Assembly: GCA_023053575.1 (NCBI GenBank)
Contig: JAKZAP010000003.1
Span: 1,712,561 to 1,776,560, forward strand
Direction: 5' to 3'
Length of the DNA: 64,000 nucleotides
Origin: Branchinecta lynchi
Taxonomy: Eukaryota > Arthropoda > Branchiopoda > Anostraca > Branchinectidae
The position numbers were made by a program, and so were the translations under genes. Of this stretch, positions 1 through 11,272 are shown one piece after another; position 1 is the stretch's first letter; the number at the start of each line of letters is the position of its first letter. The notes beneath the pieces were generated by a model. It was not told the DNA's origin and did not search any database. It saw nothing but the letters and a program-made list of their open reading frames with translations.

Positions 1-676
1 AGGACTCTTCTAGTCAAGGAAAAGTCGAGTTCGTGGATGGGCCCGATAGCTGCATATTTAGGGGAGGGGGAGAGGTTTCAAATTAAGGTGCGAAAAAATA
101 TTTTTAAAAGCTAATGAGATAGTTGATTAAGAGTGAGACGACATGCTGAACACGAATATGAAAACCATTTTCTCGCCGGACAAGTAGTTCACCCGGAATC
201 CGGCTAAAACCGGAAAGTTTGTTAAAAGTAAAAGTTTTATCTGAAGTTGATTATATATCCCATTTAGCGGTAAGGAGACAGGCTGAATGCTAATATGAAA
301 ATGATTTTCTCGTCGGACAAATAGATCGGCCGGAATCCGGCCAAAACCGGAAAGTTTGTCAAAAATAAAAGATTAATCTTAAGTTGATTAGAGGTTCGAT
401 TGAAGGATAGTGAAACATGCTGAATCCGAATATGAAAACTATTTTGTCGCCGGACAAGTAGATCGCCTGGAATCCGGCCATAACCGGAAAATCTGTTAAA
501 AGTAAGAGTTTATATGAATTTCATTAGGTGTTTGATTTACGGGTAAGAAGGCATGCTGAATTCGTGTATGACAATCATTTTATACATGGACACATTTCAC
601 CACGAATCCTTCTGAAATCGGGAAATTTGTTAAAAGTTGAAGTTTTATGTGAAGTTCATTATGGAGATATGGATGA
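1..676 (+). repeat. Family A tandem-core element, left-truncated copy
   Basis: The window opens inside a family A element. Units of roughly 130 bp repeat the theme of a CGGACAAGTAG block, a CCGGAATCCGGC block, an AACCGGAAAGTTTGTTAAAA block and a GACATGCTGAA block, about four times, with increasing divergence towards 676. The GGGATCCC terminus is missing because the element runs off the window edge. No coding frame is supported. Orientation is the same as the copy at 9907..11096. Confidence 0.8.
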
Positions 677-679
677 AAT

Positions 680-1036
680 GGAGATACGTGGTATCTGATA
701 CCACAGTCAAAAGGCGTTTTTGCAGTTGTCGTGGTATCTGGCCAGTTATCGTGGTATCAGATATTCAGGTACTACGGTCCGACCGTGGTATCTGAAAAGT
801 CATCTCACTTTCATCAAATTTTGTCAGATTGGTGAGAAAGAAGTTTAGCACTTACTGATGTAACTGTATATCTGTTTCTCTTTTGGGATGACTTTGAAAA
901 GTGCAATTTCGCAAATAGTCGTTATACTGATACTGATACTTTATTAAAGAGCATCCGTGTATCAGATACCACGGTAACTGCAGAAATGACTAGTTGCAGA
1001 TTCAGTTACCTTGGTAACAGATACCATGGTATCTCC
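680..1036. mobile_element. MITE with GGAGATAC termini
   Basis: A 357-bp element has terminal inverted repeats: GGAGATACGTGGTATCTG at the left matches the complement of the right end, which reads GGAGATACCATGGTATCTG. The interior repeats the motif TGGTATCTGATACCAC and its variants several times in both orientations, so the whole element could fold into a multi-branched hairpin. No clear target-site duplication and no protein are visible. Confidence 0.7.
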
Positions 1037-1589
1037 AAAAACACGACTAGTAATGCAGTGCAAAAATAGGCCATTTGCTTCTACAAATTCGTCGAAAGCC
1101 CTGTCCTTTGTAGATTATTTCTGCTTACAGATTGTCCAGTAAGTAATTTATTTCTGACCAGCCATTTTCAAAAGTGGATTAAAAAAAAAAAAAAAAAACC
1201 CAGCAAATACAACATACAGTTTTTCATTCTTTTCCAAAAAAGAGTGTAGAATGGCATGCACTGGCTCGGCCCAGTTGTCCCTGATTTTTGGCAGAGCCGA
1301 TGAAGTTTCCAACATAAATAGAAAACCGCGATTTTCGGTGTTTTTTCTTGATCAGCTAATTATCCCTCTAGGATGATGTCCGAGGGATAAATATAAATTC
1401 GGATATTTCGGTTGCACTTTCGGCAAAACGTCCTCAGCGAAAAAAAAAACCCAACAAAATCATTGTTGTATTTTTGTAATTGTTGTTTTTCTTTTCTTTT
1501 CACATACTCCATCTTTTCTTTCCGTTGTGTTGTTGATGGGTAATAAAATACTTCATTCATTCATTCATAAAATACGCCAAACCGATTTT
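1037..1589. other. Non-coding stretch with poly-A tract and a TTCA tail
   Basis: No gene is visible. It holds a run of about 18 A near 1180, a piece of the foldback repeat described at 1590..2300 (1318..1460), and near 1530..1570 an AATAAA-like signal followed by TTCA repeats that looks like the tail of a + strand LINE. Short open frames here are not supported by codon content. Confidence 0.4.
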
Positions 1590-2300
1590 AAACCAATCAG
1601 CAAACCGATTGCTGATTGAAACGACAAATATAATATAATGTTCGTTATTTTATTTGAATTTGTTTGTCGTTTCAATCAGCTTTTTTCGTCTGGTTTTTAG
1701 TTACATATCGTTGCATGTTTTGTTGGTTCCGCATCACTTTCTGTTGGTTTTGTGTTGGATATTATGATTTAATTGTTATAAGGTTTGAAGCCAAGCTGAC
1801 CATTCATTACGAAAGAAATAGAAAACCGTGATTTTCGGGGTTTTTTCTTGATCAGCTAATTATCCCTCTAGGATGATGTGCGAGTGATAAATATAAATTC
1901 GGATATTTCGGTTGCACTCCCGGCAAACCGTCCTCAGCGAAAACAAATAACAACTAAATCATAAAATCCAACACCACACCAACAGAAAAGTTATGCGGAA
2001 CCAACAAAACATACAACGATATGTAACTAAAAACCAGAAGGACGATGCGGATTGAAACGACAAACAAATTCAAATAAAATAACGAATATTAAAATGTGCG
2101 TGTTAAAAGTGTATATGTACAAATCTGTGATTTACAATCCTGAATTCTGTATCTATTTACAGTTTACCAATTCCCTGGGAAAGCGCACAAGCTTTACCCA
2201 GCCATTATACAATCCTCTGCTTTCCCCTTTAATTTCAGAAACACTTCATAACAATATATGTCGATCACTGGGGGCCGGGATACGAGCTCGTTAGCTCGGC
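1590..2300. repeat. Foldback repeat, reference copy without insertions
   Basis: Two arms face each other. GTCGTTTCAATCAGC and GTTACATATCGTTGCATG with the stretch between them at about 1664..1720 are mirrored at about 2010..2065 as GATATGTAACTAAAAACCAG and the GATTGAAACGAC block. Between the arms lies the block GATCAGCTAATTATCCCTC (about 1850) with a second copy at about 1352. A related, interrupted copy spans 9690..12690 and allows the insertion sites of two other elements to be read exactly. No coding function is visible. Confidence 0.65.
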
Positions 2301-2721
2301 CCCTTTTAAACACTGACTATATGTAGATAATACTAATGCTATCTACGGCTATGTTTAACTCAATGACTGCGTCCGCACCCACTACGTCGTCTGATCCCGT
2401 CGTCTATCGTCTTTTGGTCCCGTCGTTAGTCGTTTATCGTCTCGTTGTCTGTAGAATTCGACGGACGGCCACTCTGTTATTAAATTTCCAACGGCCGCCG
2501 TCGCCGTTTTTGTGTGTCAATAATGATTTTGTCGTGTGTGTGTTTTTTTTTCCTAGTCCCCCGATTTCAGCCTGCCCGAGTTACACAGTCAAACTTTCGT
2601 TTCTTCAAGCCATGTTTATGCCTTCGAGTGGAGACCTCCGTTCTAACAGGCTGACACTTATTCCAAATTGAAGGTGGACTAAAAATAATCTCCGAACAAA
2701 CTCATTACCACTTGGTTTTAG
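2301..2721. other. Unassigned stretch, left flank of a family B insertion
   Basis: A 111-codon open frame at 2336..2671 is low in complexity and has no recognisable domain. The last 60 bases read in one frame as a plausible continuation of the LINE C-terminus found after 4741, suggesting that the family B element at 2722..4741 split an old LINE. That join is inference. Confidence 0.3.
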
Positions 2722-4741
2722 AAACAAGAGCTACCTGCTCATATGGCACTTGTTACGAGTAGGTGATGCAAGAAAGTAGATGAGAATGTCACAAAATACC
2801 ACCTTCAACCCCCTAGCTTCGGACCTAGAAATAGGATATCTAGTTTCACTCGAAAATGAGTATTTCCGGCATTGCCTCAGATCATCTAGGGCATGTTACT
2901 TTTCAACCTTTTAAGCTTAGATCCACTCGTTTGATTCCTAAACGTGCCACACTATTTCGGGTAACCCCCCCCCCACCCCCCCTGCCACGGCCGAATGTGG
3001 TTAGGACACATAAATGAATCATCTAAAGCATCTTCTCTTACCGCCTATCAAGTTTCACTCGAATCTGAGCATTTTTTTAAAATTGCTCGAGACTCTCTCT
3101 CCAAATCCCCCCCCCCCTCTGTGACCGCGTAGATTCGGACGCCAAATAACGAGTCGGGGACGCACAAACCTGGTCCTGCCCAACTTGCATCCGATTCGGC
3201 CCATTCGTTTGATTTTTCTGCATGTCAAAAGGTTTCCGGACCTCCCCTACAACTCCCCCAACCATGGCTAAATGTGGTTCGGCAACATGTTTCGCGTATG
3301 TAGGTCATCAGTTCTTATCACCCATAAAGTTTCACTCGAATCGGACCACCTGTTCCCAACCTAGGGAAGTCAGTAATTTCCGGATTCCCATTCCCTTAGC
3401 TCCCTCAAAAATAGTCGGACCCAGGAACTGAAGTTTTCTTAGGGCATCGTGTCAGGTCTTAAGTCTATTTGGTCGAGTCAGTAATATGCCCGCCAAGTTT
3501 TATCGTCCTAGGCACATCTACAAGTGTCATAATTCGCGATCACTGGAATTCCGGGAAACCTCCTCCAACTCCCCCCCCCCCAAAGAGCCCCGTTAAGATC
3601 TGGTTCTGTTAAGAACGTGTCTACAGGGCTTATGCTTGTTTTTTCTACCAAATTCTATCCCCTTCCCTTGACTCTTAAGCGTTTCACGAGATTTCCGGTG
3701 GCCCCCTTCCAACTCTCCCCACAAGTATCGGATCCGATCCGGACTTAACGTGGAACATCTGAGACGATAGCTCTTTCCACTTGTCAAGTTTCATTCAAAT
3801 CTGTTCACTCGTTCAAAGGTTATGCATGCCACTAGATTCCGGATTCCCCATCCCTCCACGCTCACCACGATGGTCGGATCTGGGAATCAGCTATTCTCAA
3901 GGCATTCTGTTCGGGTCCCTGATATGCCTACAAAATTTCATCATTTAGTACCGAACTTGAGGGATTACCGAATTCCCCCCAACTCCTGCCACTGTGCCCG
4001 AATCCTGTTCGGTTGTGTCAACCATGTATCTAGGACTTGGGCAAGTTCTTCCTACCAAGTTTCATCCTAATCACTCCACTCTAAGCCTTTCCCAAAATTT
4101 GCGGTTTCCCCCTCCAGCTCCCCCCAAAGTCACCCGATCCGGTCCGGATTTTAAGTGGGTCGTCTGAGGCACGAGGTCTCTCCAAATATTTAATTTCATT
4201 GCTATCCGATCACCCGTTCAAAAGTATAAATACCTCAAGATTCCGTATTCCCCCTCCCTCCACTCCCCCCACGATGCTCGGATCGGGGAAGTGACTATTT
4301 CCAGTTAAATCATTTAAGGTCCCTGATCTCCTGCCAAGTTTCATCCCGATCTCTTCGCTCAAGGGTTTTCCAAGATTTCCGGTTCCCCCCCCCCCCTCTA
4401 GCTCCCCCAAAAGTCGCCGGATCCGGTCCAGATTTTAACCGGGTCGTCTGATTCCTGGGGTCTTTCCAAATATCAAGTTTCATTAAGATCCGATCATCCG
4501 TTCAATAGTTACAAATACCTTTAGATTCTGGGTTCCCCCTCCCTCCACTCCCCCCACGATGCTCAGATCCGTGAAGTGACTATTTCCAACTCAATCTTTT
4601 GGGGTCCATGATATGCCTGCCAAGTTTCATCGTCCTAGCTTATGTGGAAGTGCCCGAACTAGCAAAACCCGGACAGACCGACGCATGGACAGAAATTGCG
4701 ATGGCTATATGGCACTTCGCCGAAGGGCAAGTGCCATAAAA
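2722..4741 (+). mobile_element. Family B tandem-core element, copy 1
   Basis: Starts with AACAAGAGCTACCTGCTCAT and ends in the hairpin TGGCACTT..AAGTGCCATA at 4710..4737, preceded by a short GACAGACCGACG microsatellite. The interior carries diverged copies of the roughly 285-bp unit, each half-unit marked by AAGTTTCATC followed by a GATC-containing block and by C-runs with CCCTCCACTCCCCCC. Many short open frames here arise because the C-rich units lack stops, not because they code. Confidence 0.8.
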
Positions 4742-5095
4742 AGGTGTTCGAGAGGATGAAAAATAGGGATGGGTTAATCAGTGATAAAAATAGATGTCCG
4801 ATTTGTCTTATTGGTAAGGACACTGTTGCTCACCTCCTAGTGCAGTGCCAGGAGTTTCCTCTACCGGATCAGTTTGGGGGAGGGTTGTTCTTCCCTGGTA
4901 TATTGACGTTGACCAAAGACAAGGTTATTAAAATGGTATTGGAATATGTGAGGGGGAATTTAGATAGAAGATTATTTATGTCCAGTACGATTAATATGTT
5001 TCCGATGAATTAATATATGTGTATGTCGTGTATATAAAAACTTATGTATGGCCCATTCGAGGCTAAATAAACAGTATTCTATTCTATCTCCCCTC
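4742..5095 (+). pseudogene. LINE reverse transcriptase C-terminal fragment with 3' tail
   Basis: The frame ending at 5013 encodes about 90 residues after the family B hairpin. It contains the cysteine/histidine arrangement CPIC then HLLVQC, typical of the C-terminal region of many non-LTR retrotransposon polyproteins. After the stop comes a short untranslated region with an AATAAA signal and a TATTC-type tail near 5075..5085. The reverse transcriptase domain itself is missing. The start of the open frame comes from the neighbouring family B element and is not a true start. Confidence 0.6.
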
Positions 5096-5462
5096 CCCTC
5101 CCCCCAAAAAAGAAGAAGTTTTGGCTAGTAATGCCCTTGATCCGAAATCGACAAACGGGGGAGACAAATTTGACATCAGATTGCGGAGAATGAAATTAAC
5201 TTGTTAAACGTTTCAGAAGAGGAAAAGAAAATTCAAGTTCGGGAACCTCAAAAAGCATACCCCCGGCGTTCTTCTCAAGCGGGCAGCGTGGAGAGCATCC
5301 CTTGGCCTTAGCTAACCCCTCGAAGCTCGGTGAAGGGGATGAACTCGGGGTATCCAAGGAAGAGTTCACCTCCCTTCCTGGCTTCGAGCTGCTGACCCCT
5401 CTTGAACAGAATGTAAGTAGTCATTGATTTGATTTGTTTTCTCGCGTATACAGTTAGTTATA
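5096..5462. other. Unassigned intergenic stretch
   Basis: I see no gene, RNA or inverted-repeat element here. It begins with a short C-run and ends at the target duplication of the MITE at 5471. Confidence 0.3.
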
Positions 5463-5837
5463 GTAGATGCAAAGCAAAATAACACTAGGGAGCAGCGCCA
5501 AGACTTGACAAAATTGACACACCATCTAATAGCAGGGTTACTAGCACCACTAGCGGTAGAGAACGTCCTTACTGAAACTCATTCAGTCGTTCACCAGAGC
5601 TGGCTCCGATAACTTTAGATTCTGAACATTGCAAAAAAATGATACCAGCGTCTATTGTTTTCATGCTGTTTGCAGACTGCACCTTTGCTTTACCAGAAAT
5701 TTATAAACCCGCAAGTTTGTCTCGCTTTTAATGCTGCAACCGCAATGGGTGGCGCTACGAGTATGGCCATTTTGCAAAGCATGGAAAGCATATGTCTTGG
5801 CGCTACTGCCTAGTTTTATTTTGCTCTGGGTAGATGC
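5463..5837. mobile_element. MITE with 8-bp target duplication GTAGATGC
   Basis: The 8-bp sequence GTAGATGC occurs at 5463..5470 and again at 5830..5837, bracketing a 359-bp element. Its ends are inverted repeats of about 30 bp: the left has AGCAAAATAACACTAGG then CAGCGCCAAGAC, the right has GTCTTGGCGCT then CCTAGTTTTATTTTGCT. An 8-bp duplication is usual for hAT and P-type transposons; the termini are not a textbook hAT start, so class is open. No protein is encoded. Confidence 0.8.
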
Positions 5838-5989
5838 CAATTTGAACGCTTCTCTAAATGTAGAATCTAATAATAGGACGGAAAATGTGTGATAAATATA
5901 AAGTATGACATTTTCTTATTTATATTATTTATAAATATGAGCCTTAAAGTGTAAAGTTTCCGTAAAAGATAACACTTAACATGATTTAT

Positions 5990-6360
5990 GTTATTTTCAA
6001 AGTTTTACCGAAAAGGGCAGAGATAGGACACTCAAGTTGCCCATCGCTTAGTAAGTTAAAGAGGCTTGAAAACTCGACGAAAATGCGTTTCTTCATTGCT
6101 CCGCTATTCACGAATAATCGATTTTCATATAGTGGAATTTCCTTGTCGGATTTGTGGTACCTCTGTGCGCTTGTACCTGTTTTGTAGGCTATGCTGACGA
6201 AAACGATTGCGACCTTCCGCAAGACGATCAGTGGCTGCTGAAAACCGCGTTTGTATCGAGATTCAGATTTTCCGTGTCATCGTACAGTTTTCCCTTGTAA
6301 GGACGGCCATAGATATTCTAAACATCATACTAGAGAAAAGAGTGGGAAATAAATCAGAAT
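5990..6360. repeat. Dispersed repeat, second copy at 51800..52140
   Basis: This stretch and 51800..52140 share the same order of blocks in the same orientation: a TTTAACCGAAAAGGG-like block, a TTCACGAATAATCG-like block, GATTTGTGG..ACCT, GCGCTTGTACCTGTTTTGTA, GAGATTCA, and GGCCGTAGATATTCT-like sequence. A shorter version of the first block recurs at 7235..7300. Short open frames on both strands are not conserved between the copies. Confidence 0.6.
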
Positions 6361-6525
6361 GACAAGTCTTTGAACAATTAAAAAAAATAATTCGTCATAA
6401 GTGACGATTGGGATAGAAAATGTTAATCAAATCAGAAAAACTAGAAAATGTTAATCTCCTTTCAGAATACGGCAGAAGGAACGGAACACGAGCTGAACTG
6501 AACTCATTCTGTTTCTTTCTTTTAG

Positions 6526-6688
6526 GTGTGTTTCGACCTTAAGATACGCCCCAGCCATTACGTGAACCTCAAAACTGCTGTTTGTTTTAATGGAGTAGCT
6601 GATCTGCGTGGTTTCTATCCCTTTTTCTACTTGAACCCTAGTTTTTCAAAAAAAGACAAATCCTTAGTGTCGTATGTGGTGAAGAAAG
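6526..6688 (+). CDS. Candidate internal exon, unknown protein
   Basis: A polypyrimidine tract and TTTTAG end at 6525 and a good donor GTAACT follows 6688. The 163-bp interval is open and codes for 54 residues beginning VCFDLKIRPSHYVNLK, with a protein-like composition and two cysteines. If real it starts at a codon boundary and leaves one base for the next exon. I do not recognise the family and could not find partner exons, because the neighbours are repeats. It could be a relic exon or a chance frame between splice-like signals. Confidence 0.35.
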
Positions 6689-7054
6689 GTAACTACTTGC
6701 AAAAAATATGATTTTTTTTTTCTCAGTTGGATCTCGAGTGCTTTTGTAAATTCTTTAGTATAGGTGTGTGAGTAAATTTGATTTTCGGCGACTTGAGACC
6801 AAGACCCTGGCTATAATTGCTCGAATGTCTAGTATTTCCTAAGCTAGTTTATAGAGATATTTCAGCCTTTCCAACCAAAACGGATCGGGACAAAAAAGAG
6901 CAAAAACCAATAGTTTAAAATACAGATCAGATCGATTTTCCACTTAGAGAATAAATTATTGGCGTTGGGTAACCACGTTGAACCTGCAGGTTACTGGAGA
7001 TATTTTCCGACACTTTCTCGATTAAATATTCCTTCAGCCCGCTAACTGCGAATC

Positions 7055-7198
7055 ATATTTGATATTGCAAAACGGATACGTCAGTTCGTTTTTCCAACTT
7101 GTGCGGTTTTTAGCCTGAAGAAGACCCTTGCCAAGAAGGGCAGAAATATAGCTCTAATAAAATTCAGCTGACGTATCCGTTTTGCACCATCAAATGTA
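7055..7198. mobile_element. Short MITE with CTGACGTATCCG termini
   Basis: The 19-bp arms are perfect: TGCAAAACGGATACGTCAG at the left and CTGACGTATCCGTTTTGCA at the right (7168..7186), and pairing extends outwards with mismatches through CATTTGAT. The loop holds a second small hairpin CCCTTGCCAAGAAGGG. A diverged copy with the same CCTTGCCAAGAAGGGC core lies at 47790..47945. Confidence 0.75.
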
Positions 7199-7399
7199 GC
7201 TTTCTCGATTGTTTAATTACTGGAGAAGAGTCTAAAGTTTAACCGAAAAAGCAGAGATACGACAGTCTAGTTATCCATCATCTAATTCGCTTAAATAGAA
7301 GATAATTCCCATTTATTTAAATTTGTTTCGCTTAAATAGGCTTGAAGGGTGAAATGCATTACTTCGTTACTTTGCAGGATTCGAAACGAATCGATCCAG

Positions 7400-8243
7400 T
7401 CCAATTACGTAAAAGATTTACCTGGAGCAGATATTTGTTCTTCCCACAAGTTTCACTCCGATCCCTCCACTCTAATCGTTTATCGAGATTTTCGGTCCAC
7501 CCCCTCCCCCAACTCCCCCACAGTGCCCGGAGCCAATCCGGTTCTGTAAATGATTTATCCAGAGCATTTGTTTGTTATTCCCACAAAGTTCCATCCCGAT
7601 CGCTCCAGTCAAACCGGGTCACGTATTCCCCCCCCCCCCCCCCCACAACAGTTGTCGGATCCGATCCGGATATGAAGATGATCACCAGAGAAATGTCCTC
7701 TGTTCCGTTATTAAATTTTACTCGAATCCGAGCACCCGTTCCAGAGTTACGCATGCCTCAGTATTCTGGATTCCCCTCCCTCCACTCCCCCCACGATTGT
7801 CAGATCGACGAAATTTTTATTTTCAAGTCAGTTGATCGGCTCCCTGATATGCCTGCCAAGTTTCGTCGAGAAAATCCCCAAAACCGCCATCAACCGCCCC
7901 CTAGCTATCGAATCCGGTCAAGACTTAAAAGGGGACATCAGACGTATATAATCTATTCAGTTATTAAGTTTCATTCCAATCCGACCACCCGTTCGAAAGT
8001 TACACACTACTCAATTTCCCGGATTCCCCCGTCCTCCACTCCCCTCGAGAAGGTCAGATCGCGAAACTGATTATTTCCAGGTTAGTTTGGTCGGGTCCCT
8101 GATATGCCTGCCAAATTTCTTTGTCCTAGCACACCTGGAAGTACCCTAACTCGAAAAAGTGTGACGAAACAACTGGACCGACCGACAGACGGAATTGTGA
8201 TCGGTATATGGCACTTGAGCCAGAGGCTGCAAGTGCCATAGAA
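7400..8243 (+). mobile_element. Family B tandem-core element, copy 2
   Basis: Ends at the hairpin GGCACTTG..CAAGTGCC (8219..8240) after a GACCGACCGACAGACGG microsatellite. The interior has several AAGTTTCAC/AAGTTTCAT half-units and long C-runs. The left border is unclear and placed only roughly. The 242-codon frame across it is a by-product of stop-poor C-rich repeats. Confidence 0.7.
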
Positions 8244-9629
8244 ACAAATAGAAATAATATAAAACAACGACCAATCAAGTATGCATGGTTTTGTATCATT
8301 ACAGCTCTATCATTATTTTTAAATCGGCTCTATATTTATTTTCACTCGGATAGTTGATTCCGCATGGTCGTATTACAGAGATCGGGGGACGAAAGTTCTT
8401 TTGCTTATTTGTCCTTGACACAACTGAATCTTCAATTTCATTTCAAAGCCCATTCTTGTGAATTGGGTCGTGATGCAGAAACCAACAACAGTTAAAAAAT
8501 GGGCGGAAAGTAACTTTTGCGACAGAACTGATCGATGGAGTAGGGAAGAGGAACAGACCAGTAGGTAGCCTACCAATTCTCAGTTCAATTCACTCTTGTT
8601 AAATATATGCATCCAAGGTCTTTTGTATCTAATGGTTCAGAGCTATTGTCCCCACAAAATATATTGTAAATTGGGACTCTTAGGCAGAAAGCACCTTAAA
8701 CACAACCTGCAAAAACCTTCAATCATTGCCCCCCCCCCCCCTCCTCCCCAGCCCAACAACCAATGCTATTGTACTGTGGAGATATGGAGTCCATCTATCC
8801 TACCCACAGCTTTCTGTAATTTGAACTTCATTATGTTCATAAAGACTTCCACTGAACCGTTTTCATTCCTAAGACACATTATACTCTATATGACTAAGTT
8901 CAAAATACGCCAGTGAACCTCGGGAAGAACGAGACACGTCGGCCGTACGATGACTCAAATACTGTGTCAACCAATCAACAGCGTTAGTTGGGGACAGCTG
9001 TAGTGACGCTTCTGGCTCTTCGCTAGGCACACGGCGAGTCCAGTGTTGTCAACGCTTCGAAAGAAAAGGTACTAAAAAACGCCAGAAAAATGTACCGACT
9101 AACCAAAAAAATGTACCGCCTTTTCATATTTGCACCGTCAAATATATATGCATTATAAAAATAATACAAACAAATCTATCTCTGCTTGCTCGGTCAGTCA
9201 GTTTTCCTTGAGGGTATTTATTACGTATTACGGGTATTTATTACCTGGTTACAGACTGGCTGAACGACGACGTCTCATGATGGTTGTTACTGTCATCCAA
9301 GAAAGCGAAATTTTTAAAAGCCGGATACTCGGTCATATATTTGAGGTAATCAGGCGGCGTTGCACGTCACTGAAAATCCGGTAAATGCGATAAAAGCCGA
9401 TTGTGTCTGATCGTAAATAACGGAAATTAGGCATCTAAAGTCGAAACAACAAATAAAAGTAGGAAAAACTCAAAGCTGATTAATTTTCCTTCAAATGTGT
9501 CTGAGTATTTATTAATTTATTCAATGTCTATTTCTGTCCTAGTCCTAATTCAAAAGATAAAAGTATGTGAATGAAAATTGATTTCATATTTTTGAATCCT
9601 GGTTGTCATGGTACAGCAAGTCAAGCTTC
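8244..9629. other. Unassigned repeats and spacer
   Basis: No supported gene. Positions about 8341..8420 resemble the right end of the element nested at 55734..56117 (shared CCGCATGGTCGTA, ACAGAGATCGGGGGAC). A C-run lies at 8730..8745. The 106-codon frame at 8596..8916 is interrupted by that run and has no domain. Confidence 0.35.
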
Positions 9630-9701
9630 ATCACTGTACAAATAATTTCACAGAAAAAGTTCTGTGAGAAAAAGGTCTGTTGAAATTATTTGTACAGTGA
9701 T
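9630..9701. repeat. Perfect 21-bp hairpin
   Basis: The 21 bases at 9630..9650 (starting ATCACTGTACAAATA) are the exact reverse complement of 9681..9701. The 30-base loop itself repeats CTGT and GAAAAAG motifs. It sits at the border of the foldback repeat that follows and may be part of that element's terminus. Confidence 0.8.
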
Positions 9702-9906
9702 GGGTAAAGCGAAAGATTATATAACGGCTGGGTGAAAGCCTCTTGAGCTTTCCCAAGGAATTGGTAAATTGTAAATAGACACAGAATTCAGAATTGTAAA
9801 ATAATCACAGATTTGTACGTATACACTTTTAGCTGTTTTAACACGCACATTTTAATATTCGTTATTTTATTTGAATTTGTTTGTCGTTTAAATCAGCATC
9901 GTTCTT

Positions 9907-11096
9907 CTGGTTTTTGGGATCCCAAAACGCAAGTGGAGGGATACCTATGACATCGCGAAAGTTATCCGTCTGTCCATCCGTCCGTCCGTCTGTAAGCACG
10001 ATAACTCTCGAAGGGAATGAGATATTTTGATGAAACTTGGTGTGAGGATTCGTTGGGTCGTCGGACCAGTCAAGTTCGTAGATGGGCTTTGTGGCCCTAC
10101 ATTTAGGGGTGGGGGAGGGGGTTCAAATTAAGGGGAAAACAAAATGTTTTAAAACAGCTAATGTGATAGTTGATTACGGGGTAAGAAGACATGCTGAGCA
10201 CGATAGTGAAAACCATTTTGTCATCGGAAGAGTAATTCGTCCGGAATCCGGCTAAAACCGGAAAGTTTGTTAAAAGTAAAAGTTCTATTTGAAGTTGATT
10301 AGATGTTCTATTTAGGGGTAGAAAGACATGCTGAAGGCGATGGTGAAAACCATTTCTCGACTGACAAGTAGTTCGCCCGGAATCCGGCCAAAACCGGAAA
10401 GTTTGTTAAAATTAAAAGTTTTATTTCAAGTTGATTAGATGTTCGATTTAGGGCAAGAAGACATGCTGAACATTTATGTGAAAACAATTTTCTACCCGGA
10501 CATGTAGTTCGCCCGGAATCCGGCGAAAACAGGAAAGTTGGTTAAAAGTAAAAGTTTAATTTGAATTTGATTAAATGTGTGATTTATGGGTAAAAAGACA
10601 TGCCGAACATGATGGTGAAAATCATTTTCTCGCCGGACAACTAGTTCTCCCGGAATCAGGCCAAACCCGGGAAATTTGTTAAAGCAAAAGTTCGATTAGG
10701 TGACAGATTAAGGGGTAAGTAGAGAGGCTGAGTCGGTATATGACAATGGTTTTTTACCCGGACATATAATTATTCCGGAATCCGATTGTAACCGGATTTT
10801 TTTTTAAGTCAAACTTTTATTCAAAGTTGATTAGGTGTTCTTTATAGGGATAAGGAGATACGCTGGTTTTGTTTCTGTATTTTTGTTTTTGCTGGACTAG
10901 TAGTTCGCTCGGATATCGGCAGGAAGTCTCGGTCAGTATCGTCAAAATAGATATGGCTTATAGAGGTATATCTGAACTTGGTTTTCTCTGATGATTAGCC
11001 TGTCCAAGACTGGATCTGGCGAAGACAAGACTCGATTGTCTGAATCAAATATTAGATTTTTGGGATCCCATCGACACCTTTGGTCTTGTTAGTTAC
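9907..11096 (+). mobile_element. Family A tandem-core element, complete copy
   Basis: Left end TTTTTGGGATCCCAAAAC, then GTGGAGGGATACCTATGACA, a GTCCGTCCGTCTGT microsatellite, a GATGAAACTTGG block, then five to six roughly 130-bp core units, and a right end with GGGATCCCATCGACACC and the terminal TTGGTCTTGTT. Compared with the copy of the host repeat at 1690..1720 the insertion is into a run of five T followed by AGTTACAT, with no duplication longer than the T residues. It has no open frame for a transposase and must depend on enzymes from elsewhere. Confidence 0.85.
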
Positions 11097-11272
11097 ATAT
11101 CCTTGTGTGTTTTGTTGGTTCCGCATCACTTTTCTGTTGGTATTGTGTTGGATTTTATGATTATGATTTAGTTTTTTTTCGCGAGGACGGTTTGCCGGAA
11201 GTGCAACCTAAATATCCGAATTTATATTTATCCCTCGCACATCATCCTAGAGGGATAATTAACTGATCAAGA

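Noticed and set aside
2336..2671. 111-codon + strand frame
   Set aside because: Low-complexity translation rich in S, P, V and R, no splice context and no domain.
7342..8070. 242-codon open frame on the + strand
   Set aside because: It runs through a family B element. C-rich repeat units lack stop codons in several frames, and a second overlapping frame is open too; no domain is present.
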